The notes below the pieces were generated by a model, which saw only the letters and a program-made list of their open reading frames with translations, was not told the DNA's origin and searched no databases. Below are positions 12,501 through 21,960 of a DNA stretch of 64,000 nucleotides, in pieces. Position numbers and translations under genes: made by a program. How positions within the stretch are numbered: position 1 is the stretch's first letter; the number at the start of each line of letters is the position of its first letter. Origin of the DNA: Struthidea cinerea (Eukaryota > Chordata > Aves > Passeriformes > Corcoracidae); the NCBI GenBank assembly GCA_013397865.1, contig VZTI01004836.1:1-64000 (forward strand). Reading direction: 5' to 3'.

Positions 12501-15500
12501 CTGAAGAAAGGATTTCTAACAAATTGATTGAATGCAGAATAATGACTCACAGTGAGGTTTTAGTTTTAAAATTTGAAGTATACATGATCTTAAAATGAGG
12601 AGGGAGTCAAGAACAGTGTGCAAAAGAAGGTTCTGATACATCTCTGATTGCATGTTGCGAATTGGTCTAGACAGCACTGATTTCTAATGAAATGAAAGTG
12701 AAGCAAAAATGACTTTTAGTAAAAAATTTATTTCAGTCAAAGTTGAAATTACTGTGCCCTACTGAACCCAAATCTGCATGTAACATGGCGGGTTCTTTAT
12801 GGCAGCTTTTCTCCTTGAAAGACAGCTGTTTTCTGGATGTATGTTATGGTTCTCCCACTTCATTTCATTTATGTGGGTTTTGTGCTTCAGTAAATGTTTT
12901 CATAAATGACCTACCTGACCTGAGCTAGCTAAGGTCTTGTTGGTTACTGGAAGGTGCAGCCCTTGCCAACTCCATCGTGATGGCCATAATACTTGCAAGG
13001 TCAGTCAAAATGGATCCTATTGAATATTAATATCACCAAAGAAGACCCCCTAGGGCTGGTTTTCTGTCAGATCACTTTTGTGACAAAGAGGGACTAAGAG
13101 AAACATGCCTCACAGATGTAACTTGAATTTAGGTCTCTTAAACTCATTATAAATGGCCTCATATAATTTCTCTGTGCTGTCTTAGATAAAGTCAGAAGCT
13201 GTAGCATGTATGTAGGACAAAGTACTTTTTCTTGTTTCATACAACTGTTAATCCTGAGAAGCAGTCTAGAGTTCAACTAAGTCATTTCAACAAAAGGAGG
13301 AAAGCATGGGAGACAACTTCCAAGCAATCTGTTCAAATGAAAATTTGTCATTGCTGCAGAAGAAGCTTAAAGATCGTGCCCATTTCCCAAGAAGGCCATT
13401 TCACCTATCTTTTCAAGGTTAGACTTGAGTTAAGATGTTCTTACTGGCTCAGCAAAGTCTTAAGCAGAGGCCAGCATTTCCAGTGGTGCAGAACATATTA
13501 ATTATGTAGTACTTTGTGGTGTGGACCACTGCCTGTCAAAGATCAGTAACAAAGATCACTGTATGCATTTCAATTAGGAGACTCTGCTCTCTGAAGTGGA
13601 TTTTTTTCTCATCTCTTTAATCTTTCAACAGCCTAGCAACCCAGGGATGGTACTTCATCTTAGATGTTTTTTCTGGCTCCAGAAAAAGTAGAAGAGCTAA
13701 GAAATTAGCTCGTACTAAAGATGAGGATCTAAAATTATCTTCAGATAAATAAAGAAACAATTTTATACTTCTTGTCCTTACAGATGCTTTGAAAACAAAT
13801 GAAATCCAGCCTGAAGGTTCCCTTGTCTAGCATCAAATAAAGATCAAACAATTTACAGTGTCAATACTTTCACAAGAAAGGAAAACAGTTGTACAGAATG
13901 AGTCTTTCGGGCATAACTTACACAAAGTTCATGTGAGTAACAGTACAATGAGACATGGATGGAGAGAGGAAACAGTCTGCTTATCAGACGTCAATGGTTC
14001 TTATTTCTGTCTGTGATTTGAATTACCATCACCAACTGTTCAGCCTTCATTTCCATTGATGAAGGTTTTGAAATACCTTGCAATGGCATGCCCTCAGTAT
14101 GAGGGAGTTAGAGCTTGCATTAAACTAGTAGTTTTGATGTAACAGTCACTGATTTCTCTAGAATTGAATGTTGAGGATGGCAAACAGAATTATGTTAAAA
14201 AATGCCACAGGTAGGACCATGCTTGTTTATCTCATCCCTCTTGTGCTTCCTCAAGCATCAAGATCTTGCATTTATGACCTTTTGTGGGAAGACACTTGCA
14301 ACTCTGTCATTTGGGTGCTGTGGTAACTACATGCTTTCACTCTTGTCTTTAGGAGCTGAATCTCTGCTGTATGTTGTGAAGTCTTTGGATCAGCAAACGG
14401 AAAAGAAAGAAGCATTAGATAAATGCACAGTTATCTTTAAAACACTTCTTAGTCTGTCAAATGCTTGATTAGAAATGTTAGTGCACATGAACTGTCCTGC
14501 GTCTGGTTTTGTATCCTTCTTGGGAGTCTGGATCTGAATGTTGTCTCTTCTTCCAGGGAATGTGTCCCGCAAAGTCTGTATTCAGGAGTATTTCCCTTAC
14601 TATGTTTCCCACGTAATCTAAGCCTAATTACCATATTACTTCAAACTGTTTTTACAGGTCTGAAGTCAATAGGCTTCCTTTTTTTCTCTGGACTTCTTTC
14701 CCAGCTGACTGGCTGGCAACTTAAAAATATTGTTGTGTTGTCTGCATCAAAATTCAGGAGACTGATTTGCAGGATATTGCTTCGTTTTATCTCTGTTCCA
14801 ATTACTTCGGTTGTATTACTGCTTTGTGTTACGCTTTTAATGTATTGTCATTTGTGTAGTGCAAATAACAAAGTTACATCGAACCTGAAACATTTTGTTC
14901 TGTTTTGATGGTAGCAAATCTTTCCTGTGCTTTCATTTTGCTTGGAACTCTGTACTTCCCTAATGAATAAGTAGTTTGATCTCTAATGTGAGAAGGCTGA
15001 CATCTTATCAAATCAGAATGAAATAAAGGACAGACTGTGTACTGTTAACAACAACCCAACTTAGTTGTCAACGGCTTTGATTTGAGCAGGAAAATGCATA
15101 AATGAGACAATAAATATAGGCATTATTGTGAAACGTGAAAGGTTAGGGAAATTGTGCGATGTCTTAATGCCCTGATCTTTCTTCTGTAGAGACATAATTT
15201 TTAAGTTTTGGCTATGCAACCAGTAAAAGCTAGTTGCCATTCTCCTGTTCCTCCAAATGCTTCTGCAGTTTGCAAAAACAAATACATAATTCTAAAGAAT
15301 TCAGCATGATTGGGAAAGCCTTTTTCAAGACAGGACTCTTAATGCATCGCAGTTGACCTATATAGCAGAGGGGCTGCAAAAGCTTGATTTGCTTCACCTA
15401 TACCTTGTGCTTTGTTCAAATGTGTACTGTTGATCCCTCATTTTTCTCTAAACGCAATTTATAAAACATATATTCACATAAATTTACCTTCTCCCCAAAT

Positions 15501-15928
15501 TCTTTCTTCCAATTTAGGATGCTCTCTTTTGGACTTTTCAAAGTGAGGACTGATCCACACAAACCTCCAGCTTTTGAAGGTGTCAAGTGTTTTGATAAAA
15601 GGCTGCTGTGAAAGAAACAGTATTCCCCCTCTAGCAATGGTCCTTAACTTTGGAGGCTTTCTTGTATTTTTAGAATGTGCTTTAAAGGAGATGTATTATC
15701 CCACTAATAGTGCTCACCGACAGCTGAGAAAAAGATTCATATAGCATTTCATAGCACTGTAACTTCTGTTCAATTTTTGAGTGCGCTATTTGAACTGGTC
15801 ACAAAAAAATTTCTAATAAACTCTTCCCACAGAAACTGAAACAGAAGAATCAGCAGCTGAAGCAGATCATGGATCAGTTACGCAATCTTATTTGGGATAT
15901 AAATGCCATGTTGGCAATGAGGAACTGA
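422..15928 (+). CDS. MED30: Mediator complex subunit 30, four-exon gene (coding span)
   Basis: MED30 is a metazoan subunit of Mediator, the nuclear complex that links enhancer-bound activators to RNA polymerase II. It is usually placed with the head module. The coding sequence joins 422-595, 1472-1630, 4709-4819 and 15833-15928, giving 179 residues. Every junction is phase 0 with GT-AG borders. From memory the human protein is 178 residues. The bird copy has one residue fewer in the Pro/Gly/Ala-rich N terminus and two more in the linker before RFASEE (about residue 134). Residues 1-20 are low complexity. Residues about 25-110 carry the conserved core, with motifs such as NTASLCRIGQETVQDIV and VYDKCNENC. 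Residues about 135-175 form a charged, probably coiled-coil helix ending in NLIWDINAMLAMRN. No frameshift or stop interrupts it, so the gene appears intact. Confidence 0.97.
596..1471 (+). other. MED30: MED30 intron 1
   Basis: This 876-base AT-rich intron is bounded by gtgaga and a short pyrimidine stretch ending in ctctaag. Open frames inside it have no recognisable domain, and I see no clear repeat. A TATATATAG string near 659 is the only promoter-like word and is probably chance. Confidence 0.9.
1472..1630 (+). CDS. MED30: MED30 coding exon 2 (residues 59-111)
   Basis: The exon has 53 codons, from LPNGVTYHTATYQDRL through RQLSILFRKLRLVYDKCNEN to DPVPIE. This is the most conserved part of the family and is probably helical, packing in the Mediator head. 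The acceptor is ctctaag and the donor is gtaagt at 1631, a near-consensus site. Phase is 0 on both sides. Confidence 0.97.
1836..1888 (+). mobile_element. CR1 LINE 3'-tail fragment
   Basis: About 50 bases resemble the CR1 3' end: a GGGCTTGATCTCAGAGGTC-type stretch, then a CCAGCCTAA equivalent of the usual CCAACCCAA, then two GATTCTGTG tail units. The fragment is diverged and lies in sense orientation within MED30 intron 2. Confidence 0.6.
4041..4088 (+). mobile_element. Short CR1 LINE 3'-tail fragment
   Basis: The string TCTTCTCCAGCCTAAACCAA followed by ACTATGATTCTGTG resembles the last 45 bases of CR1. It is short and diverged and stands alone in intron 2. Confidence 0.5.
4610..4682 (+). 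repeat. 73-nt uninterrupted pyrimidine tract before MED30 exon 3
   Basis: Only C and T occur across this run, mostly T with C clusters. It ends 26 bases before the exon 3 boundary. It could act as an extended polypyrimidine tract for U2AF or PTB binding. It could equally be a simple repeat that expanded beside the splice site. Confidence 0.85.
4709..4819 (+). CDS. MED30: MED30 coding exon 3 (residues 112-148)
   Basis: The exon has 37 codons beginning QLIPYVEEDGSK and ending RFASEERREIMEVNK. The acceptor is ttcacag and the donor is gtaaca. The middle (about residues 124-133, DDRGAASQL) is a variable linker. It is two residues longer than my recollection of the human linker. The RFASEERRE segment starts the C-terminal helix. 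Confidence 0.96.
8549..9960 (-). mobile_element. Old CR1 LINE copy with reverse-transcriptase remnant
   Basis: Read on the minus strand, this 1.4-kb stretch follows the CR1 order. A reverse-transcriptase portion comes first (right end), then the C-terminal coding and 3' region, then an AATCATAGAA-like tail at the left end. A fragment at 9649-9927 on the minus strand has the ENYRLASLIP segment, matching the NYRPVSL-type motif of CR1 reverse transcriptase, followed by TGFPKDASCLT. Many stops and indels show it is long dead. It lies antisense inside MED30 intron 3. Confidence 0.85.
11600..12118 (+). mobile_element. CR1 LINE 3' region, 5'-truncated
   Basis: This is a clear CR1 3' half in sense orientation. 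It contains TGTGTCCAGCTCTGGG, then a GGAGGGCTACAAAAAT segment, the GAGGAAAGGCTGAGAGAGTT stretch, the AGGAAGACATTTTTTAGGCTG segment in part, and a CCCTTCTAACCCAAATTG end with an ATGATTCTGTG tail. The 5' truncation is normal for LINE insertion. It sits in MED30 intron 3. Confidence 0.93.
15833..15928 (+). CDS. MED30: MED30 coding exon 4 with stop (residues 149-179)
   Basis: The exon has 31 codons and a TGA at 15926-15928. It encodes KLKQKNQQLKQIMDQLRNLI and then WDINAMLAMRN, the family's highly conserved lysine/glutamine-rich C-terminal helix. The acceptor is cttcccacag. It joins in frame to exon 3 (EVNK followed by KLKQ). Confidence 0.97.
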   Translation, partial: KLKQKNQQLKQIMDQLRNLIWDINAMLAMRN

Positions 15929-16075
15929 ACAAGGAAAATCAAACTTTGTAACTGAAGAAGGTACAAATCTGTTTGGATATACTTAACTTCCTTCTAAGAA
16001 GAAACATGTTTTTCCACAATTATATTGCAGTAGTGTTTGAAAAGTCTTTGAGATTAAAGTGTTGGGTTGTTTTCT
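15929..16075 (+). other. MED30: MED30 3' UTR (minimal)
   Basis: This is the sequence from the stop codon to just past the first plausible poly(A) signal. If that signal is used, the 3' UTR is only about 150 bases. Alternative AATAAA words further right, for example near 17198 and 18099, could give longer forms. Confidence 0.6.
16053..16058 (+). promoter_or_regulatory. ATTAAA polyadenylation signal of MED30
   Basis: ATTAAA is the commonest variant signal. It lies 125 bases after the stop codon and is followed by a GT/T-rich stretch (gtgttgggttgttttc) suitable as the downstream element. Cleavage would fall near 16070-16085. Confidence 0.6.
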
Positions 16076-16395
16076 AATAACTTAAATGGTGTTGGGTTTG
16101 TTTTTATAGAAGATTCATCCTGTAAGTTTTACCTGCATGGTTCACTTGGGCTGTACAGCCTCAGTAATTTACAGTAGTAGTTTGGATTGCCACGCAAATA
16201 GGGGGTTTTATAAAGAAAGTGTTTCTGGATTTTCTTTGTAATACAATTAAAAATTTTAAAAGCATGTGTTTGTATGCCATTCTGCAGTGCAAACAGCCTC
16301 TGTAGAGAGGAAAAGTTGCAAGATAGGAAAGTTGCTCCAGTAAGCTGGAGGGTTGAAATCAGCAATCAGATACTGCAATTCAGTCTGCAGTATTT
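16076..16395. other. Intergenic DNA downstream of MED30
   Basis: AT-rich sequence with no recognisable gene or repeat. Confidence 0.6.
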
Positions 16396-17165
16396 TATAT
16401 AGTATATGCAGTGCAGAGCAGAGCGGGACAATCTCCTCTCTTGCCTGGCTGGCGATGCTGTGCCTGATGCCCCCCAGGTCGGGGTTGGCTCTCCTGGCTG
16501 CCAGAGCACTGCTGACTCATGTTCAACTTTCCACTGACCAGGACCTCCAGGTCCCTTTCCACTGTGCTGCTCCAGCCTCTCATTACCCAGGCTATACACA
16601 CAGCCAGGGCTGTCCCATCCCAGGTGCAGAATCTGGCACTTGCCCTTGTTAAACTTCACACAGTTGGAGATTGCCCAGCCCTTTATTTTGGTGAGGTCTC
16701 TCTGCAGGGCCTTTTTGACCCCAAGGGAGTCGTCAGAGCCTCCCGATTCAGTGTCACCAACAAACTTACTTAGCCTTCCTTCCAGTCCTGCATTGAAGAG
16801 CACAGGGCTGAGGGTGGCTCCCTGTGGAACCCCACCGGTGACAGGTCACCAGTCTGATGTCACCCCATTCACTGTAACCTTTTGTGTCCAACCCATCAGC
16901 CAGTTGCTTACCTATCACATAACTCAGTTATCCAGCTGTGTGCTGGACATTTTGTCCAGAAGGCTTCTGTGAGAAACAGTATCCAAAAGGTTTGCTGAAG
17001 TCCAAAAACATTACATCTACTGGCTTTCCTAGATCAGCTAGGTGGGTTACCCTGTTGTAGAAGGAAATCAGGTTCAACAAGCAGGACTTCCCCCTTATGA
17101 AGCCATGCAGTTGGCTGTGACCAACTGTGACCAGTGGTGTATTTCTGTAGCATTATGTATGGTTG
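16396..17165 (-). mobile_element. CR1 LINE internal fragment (reverse-transcriptase C-terminal half)
   Basis: Read on the minus strand, it encodes pieces of CR1 reverse transcriptase and the following region. A DFSKPF-like stretch lies in the right half. LSKFVGDTESGG stands where FADD is expected in active enzymes. KFNKGKCQILHLGWDSPGC and then, in a shifted frame, SGKLNMSQQC follow. The catalytic Asp pair reads Gly-Asp, and frame shifts separate the pieces, so this copy cannot be active. Both the 5' part and the 3' tail are missing, which is less usual than simple 5' truncation and suggests a later deletion. Confidence 0.92.
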
Positions 17166-17702
17166 GAATACTTTGGTTTTGTTTACAAGAATGCACTGAA
17201 TAAAGACCTCATTAATCTTTTCCCTGTGACTGTTAGTCCTAGTAAACTTTGGAGTATATGAGCAGTTCATTATTTTGAGTTAATCATGAACCTTCATCTC
17301 TCTTTGTTCTAACTTTGTTACTCCTCACAATTTTCGTTTGCCCTGAAAATAATCTTGAAAATTTTTGTTATCCACAGATGCTGCCAGTGCACTATGTGTC
17401 TCTTTTTCCAGATGAAAAAATATGTAAAGCAACAGTTTCAGTACAAATCCACAGGGCGTTTTACTCTTAATATTTGTCAAGTTAAAACTAACCATCATCA
17501 ATGAATTGCTTCTTGTGTATCACTTTTAACCCTCATTCCATCCCAGTCAGACTCCATAGTAGTTTTGTGTGAAACATTTGTTCAGAACCTCCTGAAGCAT
17601 CCAGTTAAATGGTATCCTTTTAAAAGATACCCTTTTGGCAGTCTGATGGTTTGATACTTACTGATTTGAGGTTCATGGATTTAAAAATGTTATGCTGGTC
17701 TT
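17166..17702. other. Intergenic DNA
   Basis: AT-rich sequence between two CR1 fragments. An AATAAA near 17198 could serve as a distal poly(A) signal. Nothing else is recognised. Confidence 0.55.
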
Positions 17703-17884
17703 CACAGAATCATAGAATGGTTTGTGTTGGAAGGAACCCTAAAAATCATCTTATTCCAGTGCCTCTGCCATGGACAGGGTTGCTCAGAGCCCCATCCAGC
17801 CTCACCTTGAACACTGCCACGGATGGGACATCTGCAGCTTCTCTGGGCAACCTGTTCCAATGTCTCACCACCCTCACAGGTGTT
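17703..17884 (-). mobile_element. CR1 LINE 3' end
   Basis: It begins on the + strand with CACAGAATCATAGAATGGTT, the inverted CR1 tail. The GGAAGGAACC, CAGGGTTGCTCAGAGCCCCA and TTCTCTGGGCAACCTGTTCC blocks follow. It covers about 180 bases of the 3' end, inserted on the minus strand, and is well preserved, so it is younger than the copies in MED30 intron 2. Confidence 0.93.
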
Positions 17885-19513
17885 TTGTTGTTCTATCAGT
17901 CTCTTTAATTCTGTTTTTTAATATTTTCAACCCATTTATCTACTGCTTGAGGTAAAAATCACTGGTAATAGATCCCATCACACCTGGTTAACAATATGTG
18001 ACTTTTCCCTGAAAACAGGTACAATATAGTTGTCTTTGTTTCTCTTTTTAAAAGCTGTAAATATTAACAGATGAATGGATGTCCAGTATTACAATTGAAA
18101 ATAAAGTGTTAGAAAATGTTGGTTCTGATTAGTTTAACCAGTATTGAAAGTGATCTGTAAGTATGACAATACTTAGATGTGAGTAGATGTCAAAACACCT
18201 TACAAATAAGGTCTCTCTATTTTCTCCCACATCGGAAATGCAAGAGTGGATATCTTATTCCATGGCAAAGGCAGCAGCAGAATTGTTTGTTCCCGGTTTA
18301 GATTGGCCACTATGGCAGATTTGCTGGTCAGAAATAATAAGTTTTTTCTTCAGCTGTGAGAGTCATAACTATTTTGTATGCAAAGCTTTTGAAAAGGAGA
18401 TGACTGCAAGTAGAGATTTTACTTTGTTATTGGTTTAAAATGCAAATGCATTTTTCTATTTGCAACCTGTAGTGGCAGCTTTCTGTTTAGTGCATGTATA
18501 AGCATGCAAGCAGCCTAGAAGAAGTATTTGAAGTGGATTTTGAAATGGCACCTTCATCTTAATTATGAGTGTAAAATTCTCAGTTCTTCGTATTTTTGTT
18601 CTATTTTTGGAACAATTATGGAAAATGGAGATTAGTCTAGACTTCACTGTTCTGCTTGTATGGTATCTAGGCCTTCTTACTAAATATGTTTAAAGTTCAG
18701 TGACTTTTTTATTACACACAAACAGTACAGAAGTTACCTAAAATGTGAATAAGAGTGCACCTATTGCAAATAGATGTCTGGGTGATAAAATATTCAGCCT
18801 TCCCTGTGCAGCTGCTACCAGTAGCCAAGGTTTGTGCTACAGTTTTTCATCTGGGAGAGAGGAGAAACACTTCAAACCACTACCAGAATAGATGGGCAGT
18901 AGCTAAATTGCAAAGTGCAGAAATTGACAGAATTGTAAATTATCACCGTAAATACTGTCAAAGCAGGACTGTGCAAGGTGTTGGACCAAAACCATACACT
19001 TTGACTTACACAGCTGAAAGTAAGGGTAGTGAACATAATTCAAATGCTACCAGATCTGTGAATAAGTATAGGATTTGGCCAAGAAGATGACAGTTTCAAG
19101 AAAAGTGGCAGTTCCTCAGCTGTGAAACGCTTGAATAAATTACTGGGCATCAGCATGTGCTGAAATTTAATATTTTAGTTAATGCTAACTGAACTTTAAC
19201 TGCTGGTTAATGAAATGGCACCAGATGACGTATTTACAAATACCAGTAAAGCAATACAAACACAGATGTTCCAGTGTTTGGTTTATGTATCATTGACTGT
19301 TACATCATTATATATCATTGAAATTATCTTCATGCTTCTGGCCTGAAGATTACTTTCTTCACCAGGCTGGTGGCTCTCAAAATTACTGCCTGCAACAGTG
19401 CTGGACTTGTTATCCCTCCTAAACACACAGAGCTCTGACTGGCTCTGGAAGTGCCCCCTCTTCACTTCAAGGGTCATTTTCATGTGACTGGTAATAAGTA
19501 TAGCTGCTTACTA
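17885..19513. other. Intergenic DNA
   Basis: AT-rich with no supported gene. A 111-codon frame at 18755-19090 has no recognisable domain. Confidence 0.5.
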
Positions 19514-19573
19514 GTGGTTGGACTCAATGATTGTAAAGGTCTTTTCCAGCTTAAGTTGTTCTATGATTCTATG
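19514..19573 (+). mobile_element. CR1 LINE 3'-tail fragment
   Basis: TGGTTGGACTCAATGATTGT, then AAAGGTCTTTTCCAGC and GTTCTATGATTCTATGG, form the last 60 bases of a CR1 element in + orientation. Very short insertions like this are common for CR1. Confidence 0.85.
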
Positions 19574-21639
19574 GCTATTTTTATATTTTTGATAAGGCAG
19601 AAGCTGGATAAACTTTGGAACATTTCCAACATTTTGGAAGTGCTGACACTTCCAAAAGCAAATACCAGAGCATAGTTATATTTTTGGATTATAAAAATAT
19701 TTGAGAGGTGTGGATTTCTTGGAGCTTTGTTTTGCCCAGATAGGACTTGGGAGAGTGGAGCTACAATGCAGAATACTGTATAGCATATTTGTGGGAATAC
19801 TCCAAGTTAACACACACTCTCAAAATGCAACCATTAATCCAACACCTTTGGAGACAAAGTAATGGATATTGAATGTGTGGTTCAGTGTCACAGCACAGAA
19901 GATACCTGCTAGGCAGTTGCAAAGGTCCAAGGTTTTTCTTACACAAGAAGAAAAAAGTCCAGAGCAGATTTATGCCTTGTTAGGAAAGATGTAAGGAGCT
20001 TACCTTTCCTCTTGTCTTCCATAGAGGCAGCAATCCATGACCATTCTTGTTGTCCCACACAGAAAAACCCTGCTCTGATTGTAGTATTTCTTATTGATGG
20101 AGAAGCTGGAACTTGTGCACAAATGCTACTCAAAGTAATCACTAAAGGATGGATTTAGAGGGAGGAAGATAAGGATTCTGGTCTCATAGGAACCAGGATT
20201 TCATCAGTCCTGCACAAGCCAAAAGCACTACAGCTGAAGGGTAGCTGACCACTGCTGTGGAAGCAGTAAGCTCCAGATGTAGATTAGAAGACCTGAAGAG
20301 GACAAAAAAAAAATTAAAAAAAATCTGCAATGACACCCAAAGACACTGTGAGTCAGCTGGGGTTGAAAGAGGATGAATTAATTTAGTTGCTTCATGCTAG
20401 CAGAGGAAATGGAAGATTTATAAAGGAATTTACAAATACATCAGTGCAGAAAAAATATTTGGGGAAGGAAGTGAGTAGTTTTCTTATTCCCCTTATGTAA
20501 TAGTAATGAAGACTGATGTGGTAGAGCACCAGGGCATTAAAGGCGAAGGGGGTTTTCCTGACTTGGAAGGTTATTTGATACGTTAAAGGAACAAGCTGAT
20601 TGATATGTATTGCAGGATATTAAGTGCCAAAAAATATGTACCAGTGCCAGTTTTCATTTAATAAAATGTAATGGATGAGTGGAATATAAGAGGTAAATAA
20701 ATACAATCTAGAGAAACTTTTGTCTTGTTAAATCTAACTTCTGTGTAAATTTTAAGGCTTTTTTTTTGCTCATATTGCATAAGGGACACATTCTGGCATC
20801 TGTTTCAACACTACAGAACAAACAACACTATGAACAGTCTGCAGGAGTGTTTGTATTGATTGAATGTAGTCAGAAGCCGAATCTGTGTTTTCCAGCGCTT
20901 CTCACCAGACTAGGCTCAGTAAAGACCATCAATGTATGTGAGGTAAATAAGCAGAGGTACGTTTCCGTGTGCCTCCTTAACTCTGGGAGCATCACAGCTC
21001 GTTAAATGCCTCCATGTTCAACTTGCAAGCTGTCTGGTTGATTGGAGCTCTGCTTCTGCACGTGTTCCCAACAGCTGATGATATCTGATAATCATTGCTG
21101 AAGTTGTATATACTATATGTGATTTTTCAGCCTAAATCCTGTAAGAGACCTGATGTGCTTAGGCTCTCTTTGGCCCCTTGTGCTCTCACTTTCAGCTGAC
21201 TGCATGTACTACAAAGCTACAGAGCAATGTTCTGGAATGGAGTTGAAATTCAGTGGGTGAAAGGAATGAATTACATGTATGTCTGTGCTAAAATTTTCTC
21301 CTAGGCCTGTGTGTGTTTATCATGAAATCTTGCTTGAAAAATAAATTCAGATTTGCCTAAATAGGAAGAAAGATTGGTGATTTTAAAGTTGTCTGAGTAG
21401 CAATGGATAGTAATGCAGTTGGTTTTTTACCCATAAAGAGGGTTTAATGGTATTTACAGTCCTGGAGAGGGAGGAGGAAGTTCATGAAGACAGTCTGTTA
21501 GTGAAATACATTGTTGGAATGGGAAGACTTTCAGACAATAAGGGGAAAATATAAAGAAATACAGCAACAATCAAAACTTGGGTGAGTATACGCTGGCCAT
21601 AAAATAGCAGCAATGAAAGGGGATTTGAGAAAACACATT
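19574..21639. other. Intergenic DNA
   Basis: AT-rich sequence with no recognised gene, RNA gene or repeat apart from short A runs near 20305-20325. Confidence 0.5.
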
Positions 21640-21960
21640 TTAAACCTGCATTAAAGAGATAGATTTGGATGCAGTGAGAGGAAAAAAGCCACTGCAGTTT
21701 TGGGGTGCATGTCCAAATATTGCATAGTAGGGAGCATGAGAGCTCTTGCTCTGTAACCAGTAATTCTGATACTATAATAATTCTACATGAAATACTGAAT
21801 TCGTTTTGGGGTCAGCATGATACTAACACAGTAGAAGAGAATACTGATGTGCTCCCATATGAATAATCATTGGAATAACTTGTGGAAGTGTAGATGAGGC
21901 TTAAATATAGAAATTCTTGGGTAGATGCAAAGGGGAGGTAATTAGAGTGATTTGGAGTGG
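21640..21960 (+). mobile_element. Possible ancient CR1/L3-like LINE fragment
   Basis: Scattered words resemble the deep CR1/L3 3' region in + orientation. They include TTTGGATGCAGTGAGAGG, AATACTGAATTCGTTTTGGG (for the usual AATACTGTGTTCAGTTCTGGG) and AGAAGAGAATACTGATG. Divergence is high and the limits are uncertain. Confidence 0.35.

Larger units (their letters stand above)
4820..15832 (+). other. MED30: MED30 intron 3 (11 kb)
   Basis: The longest intron contains a minus-oriented CR1 remnant (8549-9960) and a plus-oriented CR1 3' half (11600-12118). The stretches 4820-8548, 9961-11599 and 12119-15832 are AT-rich with no coding exon I can support. Open frames there, the longest 147 codons at 14465-14908, have no recognisable domain. 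The intron ends in cttcccacag. Confidence 0.88.

Noticed and set aside
12860..12928. NVFINDLPDL peptide resembling a reverse-transcriptase motif
   Set aside because: The following sequence lacks the expected FADD region and other CR1 blocks, so it is too short to call.
14465..14908. 147-codon + frame in MED30 intron 3
   Set aside because: It is intronic, with no domain recognised, and its hydrophobic residues reflect T-rich sequence.
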